Origin: Bugula neritina
Lineage: Eukaryota > Bryozoa > Gymnolaemata > Cheilostomatida > Bugulidae
Reading direction: 5' to 3'
DNA: 64,000 nt
Assembly: GCA_964035545.1 (NCBI GenBank)
Contig: OZ037768.1
Location: 22,656,819 to 22,720,818 of the forward strand
The stretch's first letter is position 1. Each line of letters begins with the position of its first letter. Shown here piece after piece: positions 1-15,000 of the stretch. A program made the position numbers and the translations under genes. The notes beneath the pieces were generated by a model. That model did not search any database, was not told the origin of the DNA, and saw nothing but the letters and a program-made list of their open reading frames with translations.

Positions 1-572
1 TGAAAGGAGTAGAGGCTTGTAATGTGTTATTAAAGTGAATTTTATGTAGAACTTGAAGAAAAACTATAGCCTAAAAACTTTACTTTGCATTAAAAGCTAT
101 GATGGTTACATACAACAATATAAAATGATATGCAGTAAAAGTTTCAAGTTTGAGGTATAGATTGGAATGCAATAAAGTTTATAACTGAAACAGCATTAAA
201 AAATCAACTACTTTCAGATGAACAAAATTTTAGTTTCAATAAAAAATAAAATAAATATATTTGATTCATAAATAAAAGAATATTTTGTTGTGGCACTTAT
301 ATTGAGGCAGTAACCGAAATGCTTTACTAGTGAAGGAGCAGCAGATTGAATGATTCAAGTCACACTCCTCTGTGATCAATAGAAGAGAGCAAGATTAGAG
401 TTTTGTATAGTCGAGTACACTGAACTGAAACTATATATCTATAGTTTCAATGTTATAGTTCAATGGTCGAGTATCACATACACGTATTTGGCACATCGAT
501 TGAAATGTTATCGAAATGAATTGAGCTACTGGCAGTACAAATACAGATTAGATTCACTGAATAAATCTCTTC

Positions 573-3500
573 TCAGGTAGTAACTGGACTTTCTTCTGCA
601 GAACTTGTGACATCACTTCCTGGATGAGTAATATAGTCCTCATTGATATCGGATAGAACTCTGGGAGCTTCTCTTGTAAGACTGGCCCTTGGATATAATA
701 TCTACAAATCAAATGATTAAGTTGTCCACATTCAGGTCAAGGTCAACTAGTATACAAGGTGTACGTCTGCTATGTCTAGCTAACATCAAACATGTTTATC
801 TGTATCAGGTTTAGTATCAATAAGTAGGAGAATTGCCAAACTAAAAAGAAGGAGTGAATAAAAAGTGCAAAAATCAAGCCAAGAAACAACTTGTCCGTAT
901 GTCGCTAGATAAAAGTCGCCTGCTTGATAAAAAAAATTCTAAATTCTAAAAGCACTGAAAATACAACACTTACTCTGTACAGAACACTTATCGCGTAATT
1001 TACACTTAAAATGTATAATACACTTACATTATTACGCAATATACTACATTGTATAATATATAAAATAGAAATCAATTTATCAACTTTCTTACTTAAATTC
1101 TTCTGTATAATTGTTGCTGATAAATGAAGCCAAAGGAGGACTGTAGACCATTATGGCATGTTGAATATAGAATTCCTGGAATACCAGTATTGCTTCTTGG
1201 GGTGACAACTCCACTTTTTTTGAAGGCTGAACAAATCTCATTGCTTGTCCAATTATACGTTCTAGAAATTTATTCTACAAGAAAGCCACGACTCGATATA
1301 GTAGTAGTAAGATAACTCCATAACCCAATTGTTGATTTTGAAAAAATGTCAGTACTGATAGTTATCCAATCTTCTTATCAACAGACACATACAACTCATT
1401 AGCTATACTATCAACTAGTGAGTCACTTTATAACTCAAACTGAACATTGATCTCGGTTTTCTTAAAAACACTCAAATCGTGTAAAAATTAAAAAATAAGC
1501 CCCAATTATAGTAAGATTTAAAACTACCAAAGGTGTCAGCTGGACACGTACCGTAGTGTTGAGGCTTTCCAGCACATTCATGAGCCAGTTTACGTTGAAA
1601 AAAGAGTTTTCACTGCGACCCCAGTGTGACTGTTGTGCTATGACTAGAAGCTCAAACAGAACTGAAGTTGAGGCACTTGTGAACTCGACAAACAGCTCGT
1701 GGATCTAAAACACCCGAAGTCAGGTACAGAACAGATATAGGAGAAATACTATAGCTGACTCCGGGACTGTGACTGGTGCACCTAGTATGTTCAGAAATTT
1801 ACAATTTACTAAGTAATATTACTAAACTTAGTTATTATTATGCAAAAATTTATTATGCAGCCATATTTGTTACACATGTGGGCGCATATTATAAGCAGAC
1901 ATATACTATACAAACATATACTGTGCAGATGTATGCTATACCAACGTATGCTACGCAGATGTACATTAGGCAAATGTATGCTTTTTATTGCCAGCCAAAG
2001 TTTTATGAACTCTGGATTAGAACCTAAAGTGTTTGAGAAATACAATTCATATTATGTAGAAACACTTCAGTTGAACTATTTTTGCTAATTGAAAATATAA
2101 AAAAGCAGTACAAGTGCCATTTCTAGCACTGATTTACTTACATACCAATCTGTATAGTACACACTTATTAACTAATAACTAGTTTGTGTTCCACTAGACT
2201 GTTTCCTGTCCTACTAATAAGTAGGTAACTTATATAAAGCTTTGTATCAAATCAAACATCTAACAAATACTAGACTGTTTCCTGTCCTACTAATAAGTAG
2301 GTAATGTATATAAAGCTTTGTATCAAATCAAACATCTAACAAATACTAAAACCTCAAGCAGAGTATACCTCCACGTCAGCAAGACACTTCCACTTGTCTG
2401 CCTCCGTCTGCATAAGCAGTTTAGAAGCCTTAGAGGTTGGTGGAACGTATTTAACTGGCAGAGACGGGAAGCAGGTTATCACTTCTATGAGGTCTTGAAT
2501 GAGACGGCCCGACCCCGACCTCAATACTCGCAGACGTGAAGGAAAGATCTCAGTCTCTCTGAACATCAGACCAATCGTCTGAATTATTAGAATTATCAAT
2601 CTGAAAAAAACAAGTCAATTTATAAATAGAAGATTTCCTTTGCCTATGTTAGCTTCAACAGTCTACAGTTTCTGTTGACAGACATGTAAAATAATATTTT
2701 TGATGAAGTTCAGAAGTAAATAAATTGACAGAAGTGATTGATTGTGCAAAAATATTCACAGGTACACTATAGAATGACACTCTTTGCTATGACTCTTGCT
2801 TTAGAGTGACACTCTAGCTTATACAGCCTGACTAGGAATAGGGAGGGTTTTAGACGTGATCAGAGTTTATTTGAGTCACCAAATACTGACCAAACACTGA
2901 CCGTAAAAACTAAAATAATAATGATACAACATAAGGCATAAGGCAAACAAAATGTACGTAATATAATAAGTATGTATGTAAAAGCACTAGCAATGTATAT
3001 CATAAATTGTAGATAGCAGCATGAAATAATGATTCAACATAGCATGCAACTACAGCCCATATTATTAAAAACTTTATAACATAAAAATGTAATAACGATA
3101 TATAATTGTAAATAGATGTTCATTACCTCTTTTCTCTCTCTCCTAGTCTACTGTTATGTTAATGCTGTGGCTTTGCACAGTCTTTCAAATAATGCTACTC
3201 TTTAGTAGTCTTACATAAATTTGATGCTGTCCAAACTGACAGCATGACTCTAACAATATTGCAACTACTAAAAATGGTTTTGTCTTATATACTAATCCAT
3301 TTGATAAACATTATTGTGTTGTAAGAGGTATGATTTTACAATTTACTATTTTGGGGTAGGATCTTACTGTTTCAAGAAGTGGGCTGAAGTAAACAAGCAT
3401 CGTGTGACATCACAGCTGATGCAAGCATAGCTGCTGACTATGAATCATTCTACATGCGTAGCTACTGTTTTGGGGTAGTGATTAAAGAAGCATTAGGTAG

Positions 3501-6500
3501 ACTACTAGCAGCTAGTGGTTAGGCTAATTTGAGGTTAATGACATTGTGATTGTGTGTGATTGTACTACAAGTTATAATATCTGTAAACATCCTATTTCGT
3601 AACATTACATACACTTTTATAACAAAAACAATTTTTTGGAATATACATTATTTGTGTGAGTTTTGCCCAGCTGTATTTGTAGTTCAATGAGAACTGGTTT
3701 TCTCAAATAACCTTCACCTCTACAACACTGGCACTGCCCCCTTTTGTTACAACCAATTAGAGTTGCTCTATTCAATATGATTAAACTTTCTTTTAATTAT
3801 TAATTTATTGTTTCTCGCAGCACGGCCAAATGACCTTCACCCTTAATACGTGGCAATACACTTACTCAAACTCATCTGCCCTTTGCGCTCTTCCAAGGTC
3901 GTTGTTGATATTAGCATGGGGAGACTTTGGTAAATACACTTTCAGGATTGAGACTAGCTTGGCAAAGATATCACCTGACTATAACACCAATTCAGAACTG
4001 AGGTCAAACAACAAACATATTTTATTCTTGCAAAATGAATATACGTACTCACACTCTTTAGCAAACCCTAAGTCTGCAAAAAATCTTTGAATTTCTTATA
4101 TTATTCAACTTTGGAAATTATTATGTGTGATCAGTCGCAATTCTATGTCAAATGTACAATTCTGAGAATTAACAGAGCGTTGACTCAATGAAACGTGGCA
4201 TTAGTTGAAATCATCTACAGAATGGATGAGACTACAACTATAGAAGTTATCCTCTCACAAAAGCAAATAACTGCAAGATATAGTAAGCCTAGGGCCACAC
4301 TGTGCGTATTTTCGCATGCGAAAATTGAAATCACAAGTAGCAAAGGTGTCCACTGTACGCGTTGAGAAAACATTCGCACTTGTCGCTCAGCATTCTCAAC
4401 GCAAGTGTGAATCGTCTCTGTCGTCGTCACCTAATTGGCTGGTAGTTATTCAGCGAGCCCAATTGCTTTATTTTAGTGCTACATTCCAGTAAATTGTGTT
4501 TTATTGAAAGCGAGTGCGATTTAAAAATGAAAGCTTTATTTATCACGCATCACTGACGCTACAGTGGACACCTTTGCTACTCGCGGTTTCAATTTTCGCA
4601 TGCGAAAATACGCACAGTGTGGTCCTAGGCTAACTAACACCAACACATAATAAAAGTTAAACAAAATCATTCTACACACTAAATAAGAAAACATTTGAAT
4701 CAAATTAAGCTTACACCATGTATAATACTATACGTATATTATTGATGTAATACACTATGTATAATACTATATATAGATATAATACACTATGTATAATATA
4801 ATATATATATTTATTACACTATTTATGAATTATACCATGTATAATTTACCACAATATATATACACAACAGTAATTCCTACCTTTTCATCATCTGCACTTC
4901 GCTAAGTTGACAAAAACATAATAATTTTATAATTCATTATAATATAAATGGTTAACTGTGTAAAACTTATTTTATTTTGTGACATTCAAATTCCAATGAC
5001 TTTGATTTTGACTTTGATTTGATTTCACCAATAATCAAAGCTAAACCAAATATTTTGGGAGTATGTTACAATATAGTATAGCATATAATATATGTAATAT
5101 AATATACAATATAATACAACATATAATATAATATATGTAATATAATATACAATATAATACAACATATAATATAATATATGTAAATATAATGCATGATTAT
5201 ATTCGATACAATTTAATACAATATTATTATCATATACTATAAGGTACAATATATGACATATATATATACTGTATAATTTAATATAATATAATATAAGGTG
5301 TAAATTAATATATTACACACCTTCCAGAATAATCTTTTAAGATGAAAATATTTTTCAGTTGCAGTTTTCAGTTCCTGTACCAACTCAAACGTCTGCTCCA
5401 TTGTGTTCCCAGGATCCATCAGCTCCTTTGTCAGCGTTGAGAACAGCATGTCTATTTTAACGCTGTCAAATATATATGCTATCATAATATATTTCACGAC
5501 CCTTTAATAAATATATTATATATATATATATATATATAGTGAAAATGTTCATGTTTGTTTAAAGACGGCAAAAAGTTAAAAATAATTTAAAACAAATATT
5601 TGGCAACATTTACATTATAAACCTTTTGAATATTTTGAGTTTGATTGACTGGAATCAAGTTTTAATTTTTAGTTATCTAGATTTAAATTAATTGTCAAGA
5701 AATTTTTACAAGAGATATTTTTAATTTAATTTTTTCTGAATTTTTTTTATTTTGAAGGCAATTAGCGGTGCATGCCTATAAATAATTAGGTATAATTCTA
5801 AATTTCTTTCCTGATAATTTTTTTATTATATTATAACATAAAACTGTTGTTCACAGGGTTAGATAATTCCCAATTAGTAGTGTGCAGCAGGTAGTCATTT
5901 CTACTAGGTCTAGGAGTGCACAACTTCCAATCACTACAAATGCTCTAGTGCATATAAAAGTAAATGAAAATGTTTAGATATTTGAACTGTAATAATTAGC
6001 AGACGGCAGTTAGAATTAACTTATTTAGAATAGTACAAAATCAAAGTAAAACCTGTAAAATATGGACCTTTTTATTCTAAATAACATTAAAATAATCCAC
6101 TACATGCATGTACTTTTGCTTCCATATTCAGTGTGTTATTTTTGTCACATCACAAACAATAATTGAGTTCACTGCAAGAAATGTTAGTAAAAACAACCAC
6201 AACTTGTAGTATTATTTATAAAATTTTGTAATATGAATTATAAACTCGAGGCTGTTAGACTTAGAACCAAACCTATTTTGCCGCCACCACTACCTCACAC
6301 TGTGTTAAACTCATAATTACTCAACAATCAGATTATAAAACGACAATCAGGGCTATAGTTTAACTATCATAAACAATAAAATCAAAACACGCAGATGTGC
6401 ATGTAAATTATGTACTAATAAAAAGTTGAAGCATTTTATTTGCATTTAAAGAACTGAGTCTAATTGGTTGCTCATATAGCAATTGCCATACATGTGCAAC

Positions 6501-9025
6501 TCAAATGTGTTGTTAAAATACTTCAACTCTTGTTGTGAGAAGATAAAAAAGTGATATTTTAGTGTGTCATGCAAGTTTACCTCAGCGTTTTCCCACCCAG
6601 ATCTCTGTAATCATGAATATTAACTTAGACTAAAAACATATTCTATAATGTAGGAGAACACAACTCCCTATGAGTATTGTGTCATCTCAACTCACGTGAT
6701 GTAATCAAAGACACTATAACCTACTTGAACTGTTACATTTTAAAGTATGCAGGTAGAAAACCTAATATTGAATAAAGTGTTCATAGGGTATCTTTATCGT
6801 TAAATGACAGAAGACCTTTGAGAGATTTTAGTAAAAGCTTAAAGGTGTGGAGGTATGATTGAAATATAATCTGGGTTTGCAATAAGTGAAGGCTGTTGAC
6901 CACCTGGTTGGCCCCACATCTGTGTTAAAATTGAGTTGTTTTACCGACTTCAAAATTTCATCAACCTCATTATCAGCCAGAAGAAACAGTTTGTGTATAA
7001 ATTTTCAGTTTTTTTTAATAAAATTGCTATAACTTAGGCAGCTCAAATGTCATTATCTGAATCCTAACTACATCATTTGATTTTTGAATGACTTAATAAT
7101 ATTCTTTTCTCAGTAAGAATTGTCATTACATAACTACATGTAAGTGAAACTGTTGGCAACGCAGTGCATATCATACGTTGTAAAAGAAAATCAATACAGC
7201 GATGCCTTGTCAACCCAGAACAAGCACATAACCGGATTCTTCTCAATCAGTCTAGAATGACACATTGGTAAACTTGTTAAAATAGTAGCTGTGGTTATTA
7301 TAATGTAAAATCATGATACAACTTTGTAGAAGGAATATAGTTATGACCGGTAGTACAATGATGGTGAATGACTCAAACTCAAAGATCTCAAATCATGCCC
7401 CCCTTTAGTTTTCTTTCAATTTTAATGTCATTCAATAATCTCTAAACTAATATTCTAAAAACAGTCACAATATAAGAATATGGTAATACACTACTCAACA
7501 GACTAAAAGTAACGCATGAACTCACGAGCTATGTTTCCCTTTCTGGAGGTACAGAGCACCATCTTGTGTAAGCTCTTCGCTATCAAGATACAGGGTAGAT
7601 CTCTGTAAACAGATTTAGAGTATATATAGACAGTCATTAGTTACTCCAACACAGCGTAAACCTTTGTCAAGGTTGACTAAACATCCAGTAGAAGGTTCAA
7701 CCAATCAAAGTGTCTTGAGATGTTTAAACGTTCTAGCGCTTTCTCCTAGTGTGTAGATGTTATTCAAATATTAATTTTAATAAACTTTTCAAATGTGAAA
7801 ATGAACAATAATGGGTATGTTATTATATAATAGTAAGTATATTCATGTAGGTTATTATATAATAGTAAGTATATTCATGTAGGTTATTATATAATAGTAA
7901 GTATATTAACGTAGGTTGTTATATAATAGTAAGTACACACATGTAAGTTATTATGTAATACTAGTAGTTCACTTACTATAAGGAAGTTATTGACTGCACT
8001 TCTGATCAGAACGAGCATCTTGGAGTCTGGAACCAACATATACAGATGGAGGGTCATCTTCTTACTGACCTTGCTGCCAACCTACAGCAGCAGTCAACCG
8101 GCAGCGGTTAGTAGAAGGAGCTGAATTGCTAATGCTAGTTCTAGTAGAAATTTATAACGTGAAGAGTTGCCTGATTACGAGATAAAGTAATGGGGTAGTA
8201 AACTTAAAAGTCAAACTACAAGTTATAGATTCAAGTAAAGCAAACATATTCGTCTTAGAGGTTACTGAATAAATTAGAGACAGTTTAAAGAAACTGCTGC
8301 ATGCAGATGCAGTCTTATACGTCTAAAAAGATAATCACACAAAGTTGAAATTATTGGAGTCAGTCCTCTTACACCATTTGAAAGAAAGAAAAGTTGAATT
8401 GCACGCTATATCAGAGACGTCCCTTCCCAATAGTATTTTATAAAACAGCATCGAGTCTACATTATATATATAGATAGTAGCTGACTTTTAAACTCTTAGT
8501 GAAATATAATATGGTGGAGCAGCTGCATTATTACTGATTACCTGTTGATCAGGTGATACAACTTACCTGTTGATCAGGTGATACAACTTACCTGTTGATC
8601 AGGTGAAGGGACAGAGAGATTGTTGTCAGAGTTATGCTCTGGTTTACTACTACAAAATCAAATATAAGAAATAAAATTTTATAATGAAATGATATAATAA
8701 AATATTGTATTTAAACAACAATATATACATGTAAATAATATTTACATGTAGTAATAGTTTAAAAAACTTCCCTTTAAAATATTTATGAACATTTTGAATA
8801 ATATTTGTCACAATATTATTACTTTAGAAACGTTTGCTATGAGCTGTAATTATGCAATGATTTTAATAATCGTTGACATGCAACACATAACTGCTTCTAG
8901 GAACTAGCTTTTCCGAAGTGAAATAAACAAGAGTTACATAATATATACATAATATATACATAATATATACATAATATATACATTATATATACATGTATAT
9001 ATACATGTACATGTGTGTATATATA

Positions 9026-9092
<67 letters not shown>

Positions 9093-12000
9093 GTGTGTGC
9101 GTTCGTGTGGGTGTGTGTTTAGTACAGGCAAATGCAGTACTTGGCCAGCCATTGCTTGACTATTTATATAAAAATTGATGCGCTACAAATTACCATGAAA
9201 AGTGAGAAGTAGCGATATATACCTAAATGTATTGATAACAATTTATGAAAATTATTTCAAATGCGCTCTATAAAAATGTAAACAGGATAGGATATTAATA
9301 TATTGAATATGTATAGATTAGTTAATGGCAGCAAGTATATGCTATACACCATGCTGAGCATTGCCCAGTGTATTAATATATTACAGCATCTGTCACCTAA
9401 TCTTGGGTAGGGTCAATGGCAGTTCAACAGCTCCATGCCTCAAAGTCTACTTTATTTTATGCAATTAAATTCAATATATCATTTTCAATCACACACAATT
9501 ATTTATAGCACTTGACAGGCTGACTTGCACGTCAGCAAAAGTTTACCTGTTGCTGCCGCAAGAGCTAATAAATATTAAATATCAATTTATTACAAGCTAC
9601 GGCTTTTGAACTAATCCAATGAACTTTTCACAGCATTCAAAGGTTCGTGAAAATTTAATACCCTGATTTTCAACAGGGGGGGGGGGTGTTCTATAACCCA
9701 CCCTCAAATATGAACTGCAGATAAAACTTGGGCTATGCTATTCCTAGAGTGTATTCCTCGGAGGCAAATTAAGAGTATTTGTTTACCTTGGTAACAGATA
9801 CTAGTAATTACATGTAGATTATCATATGCTAAGAAATAGGCATGCTGACAGTAACTGCTCTATAACCATAGGCCATGAGTTAGAGAAGTCTGGAATTATG
9901 CAGGGTGCATAACTCCTGAAGTTACTTGAGCCCTCTGGCTTGAGTTTACACATTATTTCGATAAGCTTTAGCAGAAATATTAGCTTTGTTTATTGCATGT
10001 TAAGGTGTAGGTCTATTATGTGATTATTATTATACACACACGCACACACACACATACATATGTATTATTTAAAAAGCAGTCACATACACATAGAAATTGT
10101 AGCTGTACTACGACATAATACCATGTTGTGATGTAGTGAAAAAATAACGTGGAAATATAAAGCTGGTGAAAAGAGCCTTTTGATGGCACAGCGTGGACAA
10201 ACACATGTTGAGCTGAAAATAGTGTGCAGTTGCTATTTGATTTGGGACAAAAACAATCAAACTATGATTTTAGCAAAGTTTGACAGTTAAATGACAGCAT
10301 ATACTACACGGCAGCATAGTGGGGTGAACGCATGAGCTCAGAAATTGTATGATTCAAATAAAGGGTCTTGCACTTCACTGTAGCTCTTGATGCCAATTAT
10401 CAAACAACACAATATATATATATATATATAAATAATGGCAATAACTATACTATATTTATAATAAAAATTTTAATAACTGTTGAAAATTTCAAGATATGGT
10501 TTCTATATTGCCAACTATAAATAAAAATAAAATTTATTAAAGTGGTTGTGAATTTCAAAAGCATAGTAAATTATTCAAGAACAAAACATAGTTGCATTAT
10601 TATTGCATAATTTATTAAACTGGTACATATAGTGTTTTGTAAAGTCATCAAGTGCAACTTTGCTGCTGGTGCACAATCACTATAACAGAAATAGAAAAGT
10701 ATTTTTCACACTAGACTACTCAAGTAAACAATGTAAAGAGCACTGCAGGTAAATAATAAGAGTGGGTGCAGATATACCTTTCAATATAGAATAGTGTGCC
10801 ACTAACCACAAGGCTTTGACTTCTAATGGTTAGAAAATAGTACTGTATTAGATAGACTAAGAGAGATACTGTGTTGCCATAGCAACCACGACACTGAGAG
10901 CTAGCAATTATCAAAATTGTTGCATTTTCATGAAGGCAGATTGTAGCACATCTTTAATTACATGTAATGTAATATAAATCAATTGTAATATATAATAAAA
11001 ATATATATAAAGTAATATTATACTACTACAAGGTATAACATTATATTTTATAAATGATGTAATACAATGTAATGTAATATAATATAACAGAATAGGTAGT
11101 AATAAAATATAAAATATTATATTTCAAGGTAGCATAATTCTGATATAAATTATTATATAATATAGACTATTATAATATAATATAGCAATAGCACATAAAA
11201 CACTATTATATAATTTGTTACGCCTGTGAATTTGAAACCACTTGATAATAGCATAATCTTGCTTAAGTAAAATCTATTTTCGTAGCCTCACTTTTGGCTT
11301 CTGCATCTATTATTAGCAGCGGAAAACAAATGCAAATATTATTTTTGAAAGCTGTTGCTAGGCTGAGGACAATAAAATCAAAATTTCTGTTTGCTATTCG
11401 TTTAAATTGAATGGATATTACGCAAACAGTTGAGCTTTCTCTCACTAATCCACACACACTTTGATAAAAAAATCGATTGACTTCATGTTTTCAACTTTGC
11501 TTTTGTAATGTGTTACAATATAATACAAATCTAGATGATGTGGAACTAGATATTGTAGAATTATAAAATATAGGACTGAACAATATAGAGTTAGATTATA
11601 TAGAGTTAGATAATATAGAGTTAGATTATATAGAGTTAGATTATATAGAGTTAGATTCTATAGAGTTAGATTATATAGAGTTAGATTATATAGAGTTAGA
11701 TTATATAGAGTTAGAATATATAGAGTTAGATTATATAGAGTTAGATTATATAGAGTTAGAATATATAGAGTTAGAATATATATAGAACTAGATTCTATAG
11801 AGTTAGATTATATAGAGTTAGATTCTATAGAGTTAGATTATATAGAGTTAGATTATATAGAGTTAGATTATATAGAGTTAGAATATATAGAGTTAGATTA
11901 TATAGAGTTAGATTATATAGAGTTAGAATATATAGAGTTAGAATATATATAGAACTAGATTATATAGAGTTAGATTATATAGAACTATATTATTTAGAAT

Positions 12001-15000
12001 TAACTAGAAAAATACAAGCACAAATGCTGCTAGCATAATATTTGCTATAAACTTATTTTCTTATAGAATATTCAAGAATGTGGCCTATACACTACACACA
12101 GCATAACCTACCTGCTGAGGCGTGTTCTAGGACTAGCACTGTTATGCCGCGTTCTACCTTCCTCATGACCTTCCGGTATGGGTATACGCGGCAGCTCTCT
12201 ATAACACAGCGTTACTTTCACACAGACACTGAAGCTATGTTAGTACATCACATCACCACACACTGTGTGACATCACCGCGCAGGGTGTGACATCACCACA
12301 CAGAATGTGACATCACAGCACAGGATGTGACATCTCCACACAGGATGTGACATCACCACACAGGGTGTGACATCACAACACAGGATGTGACATCACAGCA
12401 CAGGATGTGACATCACAACACAGGATGTGACATCTCCACACAGGATGTGACATCACCACACAGGGTGTAACATCACAACACAGGATGTGATATCACAGCA
12501 AAGGTATGAAGTTAATGTGAAACCTTGATCTAAGGGAAAGCTGTTCCAGAGACTGGAGAACTGGAGTTTGTGGACGTAAAATTTAAATCAACAAAGCTTT
12601 ACAAACTTGAAAAAAAAATTAGAATAAGTAGGGCAAATTTCAGTCTCGATGAGAATTGCTGAACTCTCTTATTTTCAAACATAAGCAGCTGGCATCTGGT
12701 GGTTGGGACACTTCCCTAGTTACCCGCTCCCTATTAGAGCAGCAGGCTATCCCCTAAGGTCAAGGCTGTTTCACACGTGCAAGAAGCAGCTTGAGATTGG
12801 TGACCAAGGAAGCAAAGATAGCATGTGTTACAGTTGGCAGCATATAGCGTATTGGCAGCGTTGAGCAGCTAATAAGGCTATGACATACCTAACATGTTTA
12901 TTCCCAATTCTAGATTGGTCTTGGATGGTTACTTTCTTAAATGTTGACTTCAAAGGATGCCTACAAGTAATATAAGCATAACATTTCTTAATTTTAAAGA
13001 AAGGGGCATACAGCAATATGCAAGTGATTCAGCTAGAGAATATGAGGGAGAAGGCAGCAGGAGTCCAACTATCTACAACTTTTAATTTTGGTTTCACAGG
13101 CTAAATTTAGTAGAAATCTGAAGAATTTAGTGTTTGGCAGAACCATCATTAGTTGAGGTAGGTGCAGTAATGGAGAAATTGAGAAAAGCCTGTGTTCTAG
13201 ATTAGGAATGTAGCATGAGAATTTCAACCAAAATGTAGTAATGAAATTAAAGAGCTTAGGCTATCTCAATTTCTCCACTATTGCTCCTAAATGCATTAGT
13301 TACAATCTAACATTAGCTAGACCAGCTGTTGTGGGGGGTACAATATGATATTGGTTTGATTGGTCACATTAGTAAAACACCCGTTACACCCACAGAGTGT
13401 GTAAGCCCCAAGGTGCATGCATGCATGTGAACTTTTCGACTATAAAAATCATTGTTTCCAGGTTGACAATTGATCAGTAACTCAAATATTCAACAAACAC
13501 CAATTGTTAATCAACTGTAAGTGCTTATTGATGAATGAGAACATGGTGAAAGGATGACGTGTTTATTAGATTTTCTATAGGCAACCTGATATGTGACCTA
13601 AATTTCACATCTGTGTATACGAAAACAAGCTGCATGTTGAGCAAACTTTATTAAATATATATGTCTTTGAAGTAGATAGCCAATCACAGCGTCAGTTCAT
13701 AAAATATATCCAATCATAGAGCAACTTAGTAAAAGGACTCTGTCCTTGTGTTTAACGAAGATATTATAGCGATATTATAAATGTGCGCATTCTGATCATA
13801 GATATGGCGAGGGAAACAGCTGCTACAATTTGATTCATATGTTAAATTTTGTAGTAAAACTTAAGTAAAAACAACTTTATATAAATACTAACACAAGTCA
13901 ACAAGATGTATATGTTTGCAAAGCATTTATGTCTTTGAACTGCATAAAAAAGCTTTTGCAATAAACAGGAAACTCTTGTTTGTTTGTAGAAATCTTTTTG
14001 CAAATAGAAGAATAATTTAATTGATTTAAAGTAAAAGCTTATCCAACATATTGCAACCCAGCCAATTTTTTACTTTCTTTAGTGAATATTATGTTTAATG
14101 CATAAGAATGCATTAATTTGATTGAGGTTGTTTACATTTTGACACTAATTCATTGAATAACTTAATTTATATTCACATATCAAAACATTCCAGTGCAACT
14201 TGTTTATTTATATTCAACTCATTCAGTTAATCAATAAATCCAAGCTGGTTGAACAAATATAAAGATTCCGCTAATCCTAGAACCACTTTTTAAACACACC
14301 ACATGGCCTGTAGTCTAACTAACCACGCACAAACTGTGTGATTTTTTACCAGCTCAGCAAAACTAATCAGAATCACTAAAACAATAGACTCTAAACTTCT
14401 TCAACAAAGACAAAATTAATCTACGCATGCTACTACTTAAGTATATTTACCGTATGTTGAAATAAAAAAAATTAGGTGGGTTTATAGGTGTTATGCTTGT
14501 GAGAACTGGGCACTGATCAAAAAAATTTTAAGCAGGCTAAGGACTTATTTTCTATTATGGCAAAGGAGAAATTATGACTGAATGCCATTCTTAACATCAC
14601 CAACGGCCTTTACTGGGATTCAAACAACTGACATTACATTTACTAAGCCAGTGTTCTAACCACTAGAGACTAGACCATGGTTTCCCCCTTAGCTTATTTT
14701 AAAATAATTATAGTAAAATTATAATTACTAATATTTTGTCAGCTTACAATTAAATTAAAATACAAAAGAAAAATTTTTTAAAAATTCTTTTTGTTGCTAG
14801 AAATGACCTAGCTAAAATTTCAACCAAATGACCCGTTAAAGTGTTCCAATTATAATTTCTTTACTATAACAACTCATTACTAAACTTTTTCTAAGAACTA
14901 GCATAGCCTGTGTACCTTCCATTTGGATGACTCTGTTTCAACATGGACTTGAGAGAACCTTCAGGCATTGACTTAGACATTGGGTCTGATACAACTTCAC

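Larger units (their letters stand above)
8650..12111 (-). other. Large intron of C12orf56-like gene (repeat-rich)
   Basis: About 3.5 kb between two exons. It holds the TA microsatellite near 9 kb, a run of ten G at about 9677-9686, a short ACACAC tract near 10035, AT-rich sequence at 10970-11200 and the 15-bp minisatellite at 11.6-12.0 kb. I see no convincing exon or RNA gene in it. Confidence 0.6.

Noticed and set aside
1124-1315. 63-codon plus-strand open frame
   Set aside because: Within an intron of the minus-strand C12orf56-like gene, no splice context or similarity.
2354-2599. 81-codon minus-strand frame as an independent small gene
   Set aside because: It is exon 12 (2369-2600) of the C12orf56-like gene with its intron overhang; the ATG at its start is internal.
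7808-7950. Minisatellite near the exon 7977-8081 donor as another splice-site array
   Set aside because: The gtaagt in the unit is on the strand opposite to the gene, so the units do not copy the donor in the transcribed sense.
9670-9690. Run of ten G as possible G-quadruplex or regulatory tract
   Set aside because: A single homopolymer run without further G tracts nearby; a similar run occurs at 36691-36699. Likely slippage products.
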